Positions 1 through 14,817 of a stretch of DNA of 64,000 bases are shown here, in pieces; positions within the stretch are counted from its first letter, which is position 1; every line of letters begins with the position of its first letter. Made by a program: the position numbers and the translations under genes. Where the stretch lies: NCBI GenBank assembly GCA_964019165.1, contig OZ025279.1, positions 5,932,341-5,996,340 on the forward strand, written 5' to 3'. This stretch comes from Mastigias papua (lineage: Eukaryota; Cnidaria; Scyphozoa; Rhizostomeae; Mastigiidae). The notes under the pieces are model-generated. The model was given only the letters and a program-made list of their open reading frames with translations, ran no database searches and was not told where the DNA came from.

Positions 1-156
1 CTCTCTCTGTATCTTATAATGATGTTCTCAATTTTTTGAATGGCAATTTTAATCTCCCATTGCCACTGCCTTTGACTCTGTGCATAGCTCTTCAAACTAT
101 TGATATCCATGAGTGCAAATGAAGCATTTAACTGCTCTTCTACCGCCTTATTGTAG
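1..156 (-). CDS. Unassigned coding-like exon, cut by window edge
   Basis: On the minus strand an open frame runs from about position 195 off the left edge without a stop. A possible AG acceptor lies just above 156 (minus strand reads tgtcag then ctacaataag). The translation includes NKAVEEQLNASFALMDINS and later SQRQWQWEIKIAIQK, a mixed helical composition that looks coding rather than repeat-like. I do not recognise the family. It does not resemble the missing C-terminus of TTC4, so it is probably another gene downstream of TTC4 on the same strand. The polypyrimidine tract before the acceptor is weak, so this may be chance. Confidence 0.33.
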
Positions 157-182
157 CTGACATGCATATCAAGGAGTGGATT

Positions 183-222
183 GGGGTTAGGTTAGGGTTA
201 AAGTTGGGGTAGGGGTTAGGGT
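183..222. repeat. Interstitial telomere-like repeat, degenerate TTAGGG
   Basis: About 40 bp of GGGTTA-like units with variants (ggggttag, gttaggg, ggggtagggg). This matches the metazoan telomere repeat, here degenerate and internal. Confidence 0.6.
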
Positions 223-1669
223 ATATAAATTATGGGCAGATTCCGAGACACAGATCGTTAACATCCGTCGAGCTTAACTGATATTGCTATCTTCTTGTCT
301 ATGAAGTAAAGTTGGCTGAATTTTTCCCCGTCAGAAAGTGATGAAATCTGCAATGCCGTATCTTGGTTCTGCAAACAAAGTTAGTTTTGTATGATTCTTC
401 ATCAGAATTTTTCAGGAGCAATTGAATTTTTGTAGAAGATATATTGGGGCCATGTAAGTTTTGCTTGTGTCCAGCACTGGGCTACATAATTTTACTATTT
501 CATTTTTAGTAGTTCCGTGGCTGAGATAGTTTTCATATGAAACTACTAATTTGTAACAAGAATATAGAACATACCACTTGTGATCTTGACTTGAGTATGT
601 ACGCACAGAATAGAAGTAGTTGTTTTCTTCTATATGGTTCTTGTTCTCTGATATAAATTCCCTCACTAACTGATTTCTTTATCATATATAGATACTGTAT
701 ACTACAAAGATTACGTAATTGTTTATGTGGGATGAAAAAGTAATAGCGAGGCATTAGAAAATGCTGAGTAGGGAGAACTGAGGCCCAAACAATGATTTTG
801 ACGCAAGAGGCGGTTGTGCGTAGGAATGTGTGAATGAAGTAATGGTATGAGTTGCTATGGGAGTAAAACAAATTGTGAAAATGAATTATTATGAATAGTT
901 ATGGAAGAAAAGATTTGTATGGGAGGAGAAAGATGCTACACATTCGTAATAGTTCCATCTTCAGTTTTGTTAGAACATTCTTAATACTTAGAATCAATCT
1001 AATTCATCTTCTTTCATTAGTCCAATGACCTTTAATCTACAAAAAAGCTATATTTTGAGTCAAAATTTCCTCACTAAATAGGCAAGAAGTTGCAAGGCTA
1101 CTGCATTACAGGAATTGAATCAAAGCAATGTGATTTATTCAAAATATTGCAACTTTCTTAACAGTCGTAACATACTATCCCCTGCAACAAGAGGACCATA
1201 TATAGCAAAGTTTTACAATTGCAATCCCTTTATTCTGTGAGACAATTCATTGACTTTTCTTTTTCAAGTGTAAAATGCCCTCGAAATCACTAATCGAAAC
1301 TACTTGATTTAATAATTGTTCGCTATGACATGTGAAACCCCTGTTTGAAAACCTCGCTGTAAAGTATAGGAATTCGGCAGAGGTTTTCACAAAAAGGAAA
1401 GATCGCTGAGCACTGATCTATCGCTAGATGCATCAATGTATAGGCACTAGTGAGCAGAAAATGAACTCAAGTACTTTTCAATTAGTGATTTTGAAGGCAA
1501 TTGAGCTTGAATCGTCACACCTATGTATTCATAGGTCTGATCTTCTTGAAATTTGATTTGTAATATATGCCTGGGTATCCTTTTTGATAATGGCTAGCAA
1601 AAGTTTAAACTTTGTAAGTTTCATTTTTGTCTGTTTTTCCCATATTTTGCTAGTCTGGATCACTGTGCA
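223..1669. other. Non-coding stretch, nothing supported
   Basis: No open frame with family resemblance, no clear repeat and no RNA gene seen. Two overlapping minus-strand ORFs (412-666 and 533-871) have no recognisable features. The missing TTC4 terminal exon could lie here or in 2322-5902. Confidence 0.5.
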
Positions 1670-2321
1670 CTTCCTCGCTTTCAAGTAAATGGCAATAGTA
1701 TCGATCATGTGAAGGAGATTAAATACCTTGGTTTCATAATTGATGACAGTCTATAATGAAAGAGCAGAGATGTCTACAGCCATAGGAATTTTGAAGTACA
1801 GGAAAAAGTACGTGAAAGTGAATACACAAAATAATATGTATCTTAGTATTATTCAACAGCATTACAGTTGTCGTTGCTCTGCCTGAGGGTGTTACGTGAC
1901 AACAAAGATGACAACCGTGCAGAAACTACAGAACAGAACAGTCAAAATTGTTACCAATAGCCCTTATGACATTGCAACTGCTCCTCTATTTGAGCGGTTT
2001 GGCTGGTCTACAATCAGATAAATCTGATAATACAGTGATAAATCAAGAAACACGTGCAATGGTATATAAATCCTTAAATGACCTAGCACCTGAAATGCTA
2101 GGTAATATTTTCGAAATATTGCCCGATATTCATACTAGAGTCGTACGGAATAGAGAATGCAACATTGCAATACCAAAATATAGTACAACTTATGACCAAA
2201 AATCATTTGCATTTCGAGGAGCGGACTCAAATCATAAATGAAATTAGGACCTTCGAATCAGTCATTCAAAGCAAAACTTTAGCTCTGAACTGAGAACATT
2301 CAAGGAAAGTTGATCCGCATC
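1670..2321 (+). mobile_element. LINE fragment, C-terminal end of reverse transcriptase, decayed
   Basis: The translation, with frameshifts, gives the post-palm RT signature IKYLGFIIDDSL near 1718-1752, then LQNRTVKIVTNSPYD near 1927-1971, then ETRAMVYKSLNDLAPEML at 2049-2102. These are the end blocks of CR1/L2/jockey-type non-LTR retrotransposons. The endonuclease and RT core are absent, and stops and frameshifts break the frame, so it is a 5'-truncated dead copy. Confidence 0.75.
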
Positions 2322-5300
2322 TTTTGCTTGCTTATTATTTTCTTTCACTTGGTAACTATTTTATATCAAACTATTGTACATAGGTTTATATGTTTAATGC
2401 TCAGCTTTATTACCTATTTTCGTATTTTGCTTTTCTTTTGCTGGGACAATTGGAAGTAATCGTTTATTTTTAATTTAACTGTATCCCAGAATAAATATGT
2501 TTAAAATGAAAAATGACATCGTGCTGGAAATGGAACTCTATGACGAAAGCAAGTAGCTCTATAGGTACGCTTGAGTACCGAATAAACGCCCCCCCCCCCT
2601 CCTGATTGTTCGTTTCTGAGATCTTTCCAACCCACTCACATTTATTCCAAGTCCCCATTTATTACTTTTGAGGATTTTTCCAGTGAAATTATATTTCCTC
2701 CCGGAGATGTTTGTCTTATACATAGAGACCAACCAGAAAAGAATTTAATAATTGCTTACACTATGAGTATAACTTCCGACGCTTTTTATTCATAAATTTT
2801 GATTAGTCAATCTTTCTTAGTTGTTTCTCGCAATATCCATCTGTTCCGTTTTCCAACCCCCCAATATGTTCCAACAACCCCCAAATTATAATTTTTCAGA
2901 ACATTTCCAACCCTCGTTTATTCCCACGTCCTCGATTATTTCGTATTCGAGAGTATGTATGGACGAATGAGAAAAAGGAGATGTGGATGCAATGGAACTA
3001 TAGGACTACTAAGTGTGTTGGCGCTATCTATAAACTGCTGTTCGTTACGTGACATCATTCGTTGATCCGTTGTTGAGTTGGTGTCATTATTTTACGTGCA
3101 GAGAACACGGAGGCAGAGAGAGGAGACGGTGATGCTGACGGTACTCTGACTCTACTCTGACTAAATATACATTACAATTTACGTGACTATATACATAAAC
3201 GTTGAACAACCCAAAATAAACATGAATTACATACAGGAAGGGTTAGATGGTTGTTAGTAGTTTGCTGAATGGGTTTTTGATGCGATGATTGCGCGCAGAA
3301 CGACAGAAGGGGAATGACCAGGTGTGTGATGACAGGAATGCAGTATGGTGATGTGCAAGGTATGTGATTCAGGAATGTGAATGAATGAAAGAAGGTAAAC
3401 TGGCGTTCAGGAAAGGAATGGAATGGCCTAAGCTATAATGTTTACATTCACTACAGAACTATGTTCAATTAAGGTGGGCTGGAGGCAATCAATGTCAACT
3501 GTGGAAGGTTTGTTACTGACCTCGGTGGCGACATGCTTCTGTGTCCGTCACAGTCCTTCATAAGGAAATAAACGAGGTGTGCGAATAGAATCAGCGAGGA
3601 GAAAAGGATGGGTGGAATGTTGAAGATCTACTACAACATGATGAGAAGGGATCTGAACACACACGGCGAGGTAGGATGCTGGTTTGCATTGCTATACTAA
3701 GATGATCTGCATATGACGGTCTAAAGTCTACACCATGAAGGTTTACTACAGACGGCACGAACTGTGCTGATAGGCGAAGTGCTGTACCAAAAACCAGCTG
3801 AACAGGAGAACAGTTCATATCTACTACGACAATTGTATGACACAATACAAGGTAAGTGCTCAGTTCAGGTGGGAGGGTGGGGCAACTGTCAATGTAAAGT
3901 GAAAGCGTTCCACCAAGTCACATTCACAAGGACGATAAGTAGTAGTATGAAACCAAGGAGGGCGGAAAGCGATTGCAAAAGGAATATCAAAAACTGATAT
4001 CCAGGCGAAACAAATGCTAGCGCAACAGTCCTGAGGTGATCAATGCAGGGTAATAGATAACCAAGACCAATACGGTGTTCCAAATTCTATTAGTTGTATG
4101 CACAGAGGAGCATCTTTAGCAATTCTTGATTGTATTGTTTTTAATTTTCAAAACTGAGACTTAAAGTTCTTGTTATAATTAAAAGAACGATCTCACCGCT
4201 GTACTCCTCTTTACTTTATACAAATGCACGTTGCAGGCCGGTAGACAGTAAATCGTATTTATGTATGTAATCTTTACCACGATAGAAATCAACTGACTAT
4301 TTACAAATTATGATTTTGTATATCTATTTGCTCCCCGGAATTACGTATAAAGATGAAGTAAATAAAATCTCTGTTGGAAAGGAAGGGCTAGGTAAAGTTT
4401 GGCAATGTGTTGAAGAAAAACTACTGTGTGGAATTAGACCTGAACAAAGAGCAAGGTGTTATGACGCAATGGAATGTTAGTGTGATGTTAGTCGAGAGGA
4501 AATGATGGCAATGAACTGTAGAAAAACACGCAATGAATGAATGAGTGGAGTGGAGCATAAGGTAACTAAAAAATGGAATTGCTACACATCTCTTACAGAT
4601 GATTTTACACGAGGAAATCATCTAATACTTTCAAGTGACACGCGCTCGGTCTGGCGAAGGCACTTTATCACCCATAGTTCTATGTTGACATACGGCACGT
4701 CTGAATGATAAGTCAGGATTGGAAACGTACTCTGTTGAATACAAAGGAAGGGACTACTTGAAAATGACCTGATCCAGCATGATCATCAGCTACAACATCC
4801 CAATGCTATTCATAAATCCCTAAGTCATGTGATACGTCTATTTTCTTCAATATTGTGGCTCTCTAAAAGCAACGTACATCCTCATATATCGAGTATGCTC
4901 CCTATCTTTCAATGCTTTTGATACTTCCATGCAGGAGCATATTGGTACTTCAAGAGTTAAAGTGATGTGGACAACTGATGCGTGAATTTTCCAAACATAT
5001 TTTAGGCAAAGATTCAATTCAAGATAATGAGCATTCAAATGTGACAGATTCGTTCAAGGGTTTCTGCTCGAATGGTGCATATATCTGACGTCAACCTGAT
5101 GAACCATAAGCTCAAATGTGACCTGCAAGGCCAAGCCTCAAACCGTAAGTCCTTACATTTCTATGAAGTGGAAGGATTCGAATTCTACATAGATTCAGAG
5201 ATGCAGTTTACAAGCGTTCTAATACTTCTTTGCTACTAAAAGTCCACGAGCACAACCAATACTTGAGCGCAAAGCTTCGTACACCAAAATCGTTCTTAAC

Positions 5301-5902
5301 TACAAATGATGCAACGGTGATAACAGGAAAATAAACTCACATTTTCAGTGTTCCAAATTCAATGCAACTCGAACTTCACAGTTTTGGTAAATTCATGAAA
5401 AAACCTTGACATTGTCGAAACAATGATGAAACACGGCGCACCATTTCGGATCACATATCTACAAAGATAAGATGTTTGATGCTGCTATTATAAAATTGAA
5501 AGGGCAGAAAAAATTAATGCCTTGAAAGTTTAGCGAAGGAACATTGATTTTTTTGTGTCTTATTCCAACCCTAATATTTTACCAGCATTTTTAATTCAAA
5601 AATTAATATTTGAAAAACGAACGATGTACATCAAAGATATATAATAAGATGGAACATATCTAGTTGCAATTTCCAACATTATCATTTCAACCGTTAAGTC
5701 CTAGTATCAAAGATATGGGCTGTATTTTCTAATGAAATCATATTGTTAAAAAATATTACACCAAAAATATAGCTTCATGTCATATCTTTGTTGAAAGTAA
5801 ACAGAGAAGAAAAATTAGAACAATAACATTCAGCAGAAATATAATCCTTCCTAAAATTATCTTGCATCGTTCTATGTAGTAATAAGATAAACCTGATCAT
5901 AC
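2322..5902. other. Region downstream of located TTC4 exons, no exon identified
   Basis: No convincing exon found. An 11-base C run lies at 2589-2599. Around 2570-2960 the ends read taccgaataaacg and, inverted, tacgaaataatcg, a weak hint of a terminal-inverted-repeat element with pyrimidine-rich (ccaacccc) interior. The terminal TTC4 exon, about 30 codons and beginning by completing an AG-N arginine codon, should be here or further left. Confidence 0.4.
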
Positions 5903-8900
5903 CTTTCTTCACTCAAAACCTCTTTCAATGTCCGCGAAACGGGGACTTCAATGCATGAATTCGAGGCACCATTTTCATAAAAGACCTAGGAGAAAGATCT
6001 TGATTTTGAGATAGTCCTGGCAAGCTAGCTGAACTGTAAATAAATTGCCTCGCATAAGGTAAAAAATTACCATGTTTTCAGCAAACAACAAACCAACTTT
6101 GGTTAAAAAAGCCTGTTTAGGTAAGCGAAAAGTGACTTTGTAGGTGGAGCGGACTGACATAAGCAAAATGCAAAGAATATTCTACTGTACACACAACATC
6201 TAAAACAAAGATTAAGATATACAAAACGATTAGGAAACATCCATGCAGCTGACTATCTGAGGGTTGGATGGTACGCTTGTAAGTGTACACAACTGAAAAG
6301 AAAGGTTCAAGTAGGATATGTATAGGAATGCAATACCGCAATATAAAATATGACAAGCAAAGGCTCAATAGATGCAAATTGCGTTGTATGGCTGTGAGAA
6401 TGAGGGAACAATGAACTGAAAGCGCGAATTAGAAATTGCTTAAGCTTAGCGTATCGTGAATAACTCTTGCGGCATTTCTCACTGAAAATTCCATTCAGAA
6501 TACTAAGACAATGCACGCAATGTCATAGACGAACTACATTTAGGGCCTTCGCATCTTAAAAGTGACACAAATGACCTGATGCATGAAAATTTTCAGGAAG
6601 TGAGGGGACGTAGATAATTCTCAATGGGATAGATCTCACTCTATTCTATCATGTTGCTATTGTACACCTTCACCTTTACGACGAAGCGGACAACTGCTAA
6701 CTCTGGTTTTCAGTGAAGATCCCACAAAGATGCACTAGTGTTAAAGAATTACGTATGGAATGGAAGCTGCAACGTTAATAAGATAATATGGGTGTTACTT
6801 AAAGTAACCTGACTAAGCACCTTGATACTGCAGTGAGAGTGAAAGGCAATTCGCTGCTGTAGGGCTGCGCTTCTAACACCAAAAAACAGCTAATGACTTT
6901 GACAATAGAACCAAATGTCATAGCTTCCTAATGCAATTGTCTACAATACTGAACTTTCGATTTGCTTATACGAACGCCTCCTCCATGACTCAGAATTATG
7001 AATGGTGAAAGATATTGTAAATTCTTACTACTGCGGAAAAGGCATGATCTCAATATAGCTTTAGGTGAATACGGAATTGCAAAAAGGCTAAGTTGCTTCA
7101 AAACCAATCATGTAAAACTGAGTAATTCAATCATTCTCTCACTAATTTATTTGGTCTTTCGTGCACTTAATCAATAATCGTTAATTTATGTCTAGTCAAC
7201 TAATTTAATTACAAATTAAATTTTCATTCTCTCATTAAATCACTAAATTGTTCGTTCAAGTATTCCAAATTGATAACTTTAACACCAAAAATTCTGATTC
7301 GATCTAACTCGGGAATTCATTCAATCCTAATTCAATTGTTCTCAGAGCAACATCAATGCCTATTGCTGAAATAGTTACTATACTATTGGCTGCTATATGC
7401 GCCCGTGCGTTCGCGCGTGCGTGGGTGGGTGGGTACTTGTGTGGGTATGTATGTGTGTTGAAGAATTTACCGTATTATCCTATTTTGTTGATTGATCATA
7501 GAAATGTTCATTGTCTGTTGGATGTAGAAGGGATACAACGTTATGTGAACAACGCGTGCTTCCCTGGTTGAACGCTATTATTTGCTAACTATTTTTTCGA
7601 AGAAGTTCATTCATTTCTACTTCCTACTAGCTAACTTATGCAGCAAGAATCTGCAATTTTACGCCAATCAACTTACAAAAATATTCCTTCTGAATACATT
7701 GGGAAAAGATAGACAAAAACTGTAAAAGGCAATGCACGCAAGACCCAAAATTATGAGGCGCACTTACACAGATATATTGTAGAATTCTTTACAAAGGCCT
7801 CTCCACGCAATTTTTAAATAGCAAAGGCTCTATATTACACAAAATATTACCCTAAGATTATTTTTGCTGTAATGCTTCCCAATGTCCCATTCAGGAAGAT
7901 TATTTGAATCAAACATGACCTCCAGGTGATCAATAAATCTAAAAAGAAATCATAAGTCCATTCAACAAAATACACCGTCTTATAGTACATAACTTTAACA
8001 GAATATTGCATTGATCCTATGTGATTCCAAAAGAATTGAACAGCCATAGCAGCAAGATCAGTGAATACTACGTACTGAAGCAAGTAAATATACAAGTTTC
8101 TTGCAACACATCACAAATATTATGGCTCCATGCTCACAAAAGATAAAAAGTAATCATAGGACCTGACGTCAGCTGACGTTAGGAGATATTACACTATGAT
8201 CATCAATCACTTGCATTAATAACAAAGGCATCAGCAGCTCAACTCAAGACTCTCCCTGATCTTAAAGTTGGGGACTGACTGAGATTTTAATCAAAATTAT
8301 GTCAAGAGTTACATTTGCTACTAAGTCATATACCAACCTGTTGCTTTCACAATAATCTTCTATAAAATCTGACTGGCTGTACTCAGGATACAGAAAATAA
8401 ACAGGCCAATGCAGCAAATTTTCATCATCCAAGTATATTTTATCTTCTTGAGGTTGATTCATTGACTGCGATTTTAGTTTTTCCAGAATTGCCTCGTTAG
8501 ATGGGCCGCCTTCAACTTTGATGCCACGTTCCTGTTGCAGACAGCAATACACAGATAGAATGTCAAACAATACGAAATAAGACAACAAGCAAAAGCTGGA
8601 TGTAGCTTTTTATTATAACCAAGAGTACACATTTCGCATTAGATAAATCAGGTTGGCTCTTTGAAGGTACTTTCTTTCTCTATACCTTTAGCACCTTTCG
8701 AATACCGAACTTCACTAGGATCCCTCATTTATCAATTTTAGTTTTACCATACTCTATATTATGTCTCGGCTAGTTCAAAACTCAAATATATTGACACTTT
8801 ACTGATGTTCCAAATTTGAAAGAGACTTAGCCAGTATTCTTATTGACTGCTCCAATGATGGTACCATTAAGAAGGTGTCCAAATCCCTTCTCGTAATATC

Positions 8901-11900
8901 ACCCATAATAAAGTTAGATCACATACGATCCTGTAGTTGAGATTGCCTTTTAGAGAGGGTATGTATCATGGGCCGTTTGGCATAGTGAGGCAGGGTTGTC
9001 AGTTTCCTTCCTCGTCGCCTGTATCTTACTAGTATAGTCACCAGGTACCCATCTGATGTTGAGTGGGCAGTGAACGAGCACTCAAACTTGACTATATTCC
9101 GAAGCGAGTTTCGAACCATCGATCTTCCGCAGCACATTAACGCTCTAACCAGTCAGTACTTCACACATATATCAAATAATTGAAAAAGCTCACCCCATAT
9201 TACTGTAAGTCCTCCAATAAGCCAATTGGGGGCATATTTTATTTCTTATGCTTTTTGGGTGGGGCATACTCAAAGGGCGGCTTTGTCAAGGGAGGGGGTA
9301 ATTCAACCTAAATTCGACTGGATATTTGCGACTCATGGCATTCTGCGTACAAATAACACAGATAAAGGACCTCCTTTCAATAGTGCAGAACTGGCAGACT
9401 TCATAAAGCCGAGACCGAGAGGGGGACCTGCAGACTGGGCAACTCAGTTCCTCTTTACACCAGGCTTGCGCCCTGGAGAAGCTATTCCTGCTATGTCTTG
9501 ATGTAGAAAAAACACGAGGAATGACTGTCATCGGTTATAAGCTACAGCTCGATTGGCATAGAGTGAGGAACCAGGGGCCATTCCTGATGGTGGGAGATGT
9601 TAGTTGACTTCAATGGATCGTCCCCGCCTGCCTTATGATGAATAGCCCTCAGCAACTGTCCCACCTTTGGCCACCTGCCAAACTGGATTCATAGAGCTCA
9701 GAGATAATCTGACAAATGGCCAATATTCACTATGCCAAAGAATAGAACAATAAAATCCAATAAGCGATCATTCCTTTTTGGGTGCTGGAATGTTCGCAGA
9801 ATGCTGAATGGAATTACTAATGATCTGAAAAGTATCTCAGATGCCCATAAAACAGCTTTTCTCAACCAAGAACTACCCACACTCAACAGCGACATTGCAG
9901 CATTGCAGGAAACAAGACTGGCTGATTCTGGAAACTTGAGAGAGTCCCAGTACACTTTCTTCTGGAAGGGCAAAAAGGATGACAAAGCTGATGAGCATGG
10001 TGTCAGTTCTGCTGTGAAGAACTTACTGGACAAAACTAAACTTGGCTGCTCATTTACCACACGTCTAATGTCCAAGAAACTAAACAAATCTGATGAACCA
10101 ACTCATCTCCTTTGTGTGCATGCAACGACAATCAGTAATCCTTGCGTGAAGACGACCTCCATAATCAATTAGAGTCCCTTATCACAGACTTTCCATATCA
10201 GAACAGCCCATACTTCTTGGGGACTTTAATGTCTGTGGAAGAAATGATCATGATGCCTGGCCAAATTATCTTGGATATTCTAGCATAGAAAAATGTAACG
10301 ACAATGGACAGAGACCATTGCAGCCCTGCACTTACCACGACCTGTGCATCACAAACGCTTTTCTCGACATAAAACCACATCAGAGAATGTCCTGGAGGTA
10401 CCCTTGTTCAAAACATCTGTACCAGCTTGACCTAGGTTTTACACGCTGCCCATTCCTGCAAAACTACAACACCACTCGTATCTATCACAATGCAGATTGT
10501 GACACAGGCCACTAGTGGTGTATGCAGCCAAGTAAATATCTACCCACCAAAAAAATATACTGAACTAGACAACCTGGCAAACCAAGAGCGGAAACCAGCA
10601 AGACCAGGCATCCAGATCACATCAAAGCCTTTGAAACAATCTTCAATTCTACATTCTAGTACGGTACAGACAACTCATCAGCTGATCAGTGGGCTACATT
10701 GAAAGACACTACTCATTCTGCTGCAATCTCCTCCTGTGGGAGAAAGAAGATTGGAGAAGGAAATGACTGGCACACTGAGTACGCTGACACACTTGATCCT
10801 CTGATTAAGGCAGAACGTTCAGCACTACAAGCCTACAAGATAATCCAACTCAATCGACTCTTGAAAAGCTATGAACTGAAAGAATCAAAGTCACTAGTAA
10901 CAAGTCAAAGCAGTTTGATTGATGGGTAGAGCACTATATTGAAGTGTACTCCACAGCACATATGATTAGCCAAACTGCTCTAGGCACCATCAAATGCCTA
11001 CCCATGATGCCAGAGCTAGATGATCCTCCCACTCTAGAAGAATTAGAGAAAGCGATAGACAGACTCCAGTCAGGAAAAGCAGCAGGAAAAGACTCGAATC
11101 AAGCAGTTGTGATCAAATCTAGCAAATCAAGTTTATTGCATCATCAGTTATAGATTGCTTCTTCAATGCTGTGATGAAGATACCGTTCCTCGAGATACGA
11201 GAGATACAAACATTGTGGCATCATATAAGAATAAGGGGGGCTGCAACAATTGCAACAACTAACGTGTTATTCCTCTCCTAAGTACTACAGGGAAGTTGTT
11301 TGCCCACATTGTCTTGAAGAGACTGAAACTCCTTGCTGAAAGAGCATATCCTGAGTCACAATGTGGTTTTCGATCAAACAAATCTACCATAGACAAGATC
11401 TTTTTTCTCTACACCAATTACTAGAAAAGTGCAGAGAACAGCATAGGTGGTTTTCATAGATTTGACCAAGGTGTTTGACTTGGCTAGCAGGGATGGGACT
11501 CTTCAAGGTGTTGCCTCTAATCCGATGTCCTTCAGAGTTTCAAAGAATAGTGAGGTCATTCCACGATGGCATGATGCCCGCCGTGCAGTTTGATGGTGGC
11601 ATATCTGCAGAGTTTGGTATGAAGAGTGGAATTAAACATGGCTGTGTTCTGTCCCCAACACTCTTTGGCATTTTTTTGCATTACTCCTCTAACATGCATT
11701 CAAGAACTCGTTCACCTTCACATAAGATCAGAAGAACGTCTCTTTAATATCTCCAGATTATGCTGCAAGACCAAGAAGAGTGTAGTCCTTATTTGCAACT
11801 TACTGAATGCTGACGATGCAGCCATTGCTTCCCCACACACAAGAAGGGCTTCAAAGCCTGATGGATAGATTCTCTGATGCCTGTGATATCTTCAGTCTTA

Positions 11901-13216
11901 CCATCAGCCAGGAAAAGACTACAGCAAAGGGACAAGGTGCACAATGGTCATCAGAAATCAAACTTCAAGGCAAAAGTCTGGAAGTTGCCATCAATTCCAA
12001 AACCTGAGATCTACCACCACTGATAACCTCTCACTTGATACATACATCAGTAAACGTATTGGTAAGGCCTCAACTACTCTAGGCAAGCTCACAAATAAAG
12101 TATGGGAGAACAAACTTCTCACCATACCAACCAAGATTAATGTGTATTAGGTCTGTGTCCTCCCCAGCTTGATGTATGGGAGTGAGTCCATGGACCACAT
12201 GCTCTGCACAAGAACAAAGAGACTGAACTCCTTCCACGTGTGCTGTCTGCAACATATTCTGTGAATTACCAGGCAAGACCGTGCCACAAACAAAACAGTT
12301 CTTTTAACAGCAGGTATCCCAACCTTGTTACACTGCTGTGCCAGCACTGCTTCAGGTGGCTTGGTTACACTTACAGAATGGATGACAGCCAGATACTCAA
12401 AGATCTCCTATATGGAGAATTGGCCATTGGTAAATAAAACATAGGCCACCCACACTTGTGCTTTAAAGACATCTTCAAACGTGACATGACGGCATGTAAC
12501 ACTGATCCTAACACGTGGGGAGCCAAGGCAGCTGGCAGAACTGCATAGAAGAGGGTGAACAGAATATCAGGGCCCTGAATGATGAAGAGAAAGAAAAAAT
12601 AGGAAAGACAATAAGCAAAATGACCATTCAATAAGCTATGATGCATCGGTTTTGACATGCGAAGCCTGCAACAGAATATGAAGATCCAGGATTGTTCCCT
12701 ACAGCCACTCTATACGATGTTCTAATAGACTGAATGATGCCAAGGAGATCCTTAGGAAAAAGCAACTATAGCATCAGCAAAATCAAATTTTAGTCACATT
12801 TAGAATGGGCAACAACGAAAAGCAACAAAACTACTTGGTGTGATCTTTGACCACCATCTGTTATGGAAAGAGCATGTAATCATGGCAGCGTCATCCTGCT
12901 TTGGAGTTCTCTCTGTACTGAAAAATTCAAGAATGTTACGTCGCGCTGTGAAAAATGGATTATCTCGATTCTGTATACCGACCACTGTCATTAAAACTAC
13001 AAACATGCTTACACACAGTTGAGAATGCAACCTCGAGTTTTGTTTTAAGCTGTTACGCAAAAGAGAAGGACATTGCATCACTAGGGTGGCTGCCTACTAC
13101 AGAAAACGAGATTGGCATCTTTCACAGTCAGGATTTAAATATACAACAGATAAAAGGAAACCATATTACATATAGATCATCATATTATTCTTCATCAGTA
13201 TCAAAATTATCACCTT

Positions 13217-13275
<59 letters not shown>

Positions 13276-14724
13276 ATAGCATTGAAAGAAAATCGTAGAC
13301 GTATGAGATCAGCTTCCGCATCGAAAATTGCAAAATCAATGAACTCAAAAACTTTGAAGAACAATGCAGCTGAGGCTTTCAACTAGCTTCAAAGTGGTAT
13401 ACAAAGTGCCAAGACTAATGCCGAGTGTTCATCAAAGACATGTTTCTTTACTGAAGCAAACAAGAGTCTATCATGCTGAACTTCAAAAGTAAATGACATA
13501 CTCATATTTTTAACTAATTCCTTCTATTATCCGTTTAAATCGTAAAGATGCAATTAGTTTGTCACGACATCTGAAAAGAAGCCAGAGAGCCTAGTAGGGT
13601 CAACATATAAAAGGAATAAAAATAAATTATCACATACACAACAAATTATACACCACTACCTTAACAAGACTCTTCCTAGCATTTTCAATTATTGATAAAT
13701 GTTGCAATATAGGCCACTGTATACTTACAACAATTGCATCAGTTAATTCCATTTCTTTCTGAAGGATTTTCTTCTTTTCTATAATTCTTTTCCTTTTATC
13801 TCTTTCTTCTACTTTCTGCATAAAGAACAATACACACATACAAGTATACCCATCTATAAGTACATACTATAAGTACATTGCCTTGCTCTGCTGTGTTTGA
13901 TACCCGGCAATATGGTCCTTGGACTACAGTGACTGGACTATAAGAATTGCTACCATCATTTGCTCAAATAGAAAATTTTCCAGCAAAATCCACTACAACT
14001 AGTAATGAAAGGAGAAAAAGATATTTCTCTGCGTTTCAACAAAATAATTCCTGAAATGACTCTAACTTTCATACACAACACTGGTCAGTTTGATTCTCAT
14101 GTTTGAGGAACACGTTGATGTTGTAACCAGCAAGTCTTTATTGTATCAAACCTAAGTTTGAGATTTGATAACAATATATTTCTTTGTGAAATTTTAACCC
14201 AGTGCAATGTATCATAGTATATAAGAACCTCGCATTCCTGAACTTAGTTTGTTTGAACTTCGTTTATCAGACTGCCTAAATCAGGCAAAATTTTATCAAT
14301 TTAAAACCAACATCGGTCCTTAGATCCTTAAAGACCCTTAGCCAAAATTGCTCCATCTGGCTATGACTTTTGAAATGTATCATTGCACAATGTTTCTTTT
14401 TTCAAGACCAATCGCTTTTTCAGAGGAAAATCATTCTCCGTGATTTGAATAGTTTGTTTATCCGAATAGCTGGCTGTAAATTTAAGTAAAACGCGTTTGC
14501 ATGGATGAGGGATGATACACTATAAAAAGTGAAAGAATACAAATCAAACTAATCTGAACTAAGAAAGGTTATAGGTATGCAGAATATGTAAAACTTTTAT
14601 GCACAGGCACAAAAACACAAATACGCACACACACGCGCGCACGGACGCGCGCACACAAATACACACACAAATGCACACACAAACGGACACACACACACGG
14701 ACACACAAACGGACACACACAAAC

Positions 14725-14817
<93 letters not shown>

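Noticed and set aside
5050..5340. Possible last exon of TTC4
   Set aside because: No minus-strand frame with an acceptor, the right phase and the expected hydrophobic C-terminal pattern could be found.
12955..13386. Plus-strand ORF with a long polyhistidine run
   Set aside because: The His run is the CAT microsatellite, and the part before it is a decayed LINE fragment.
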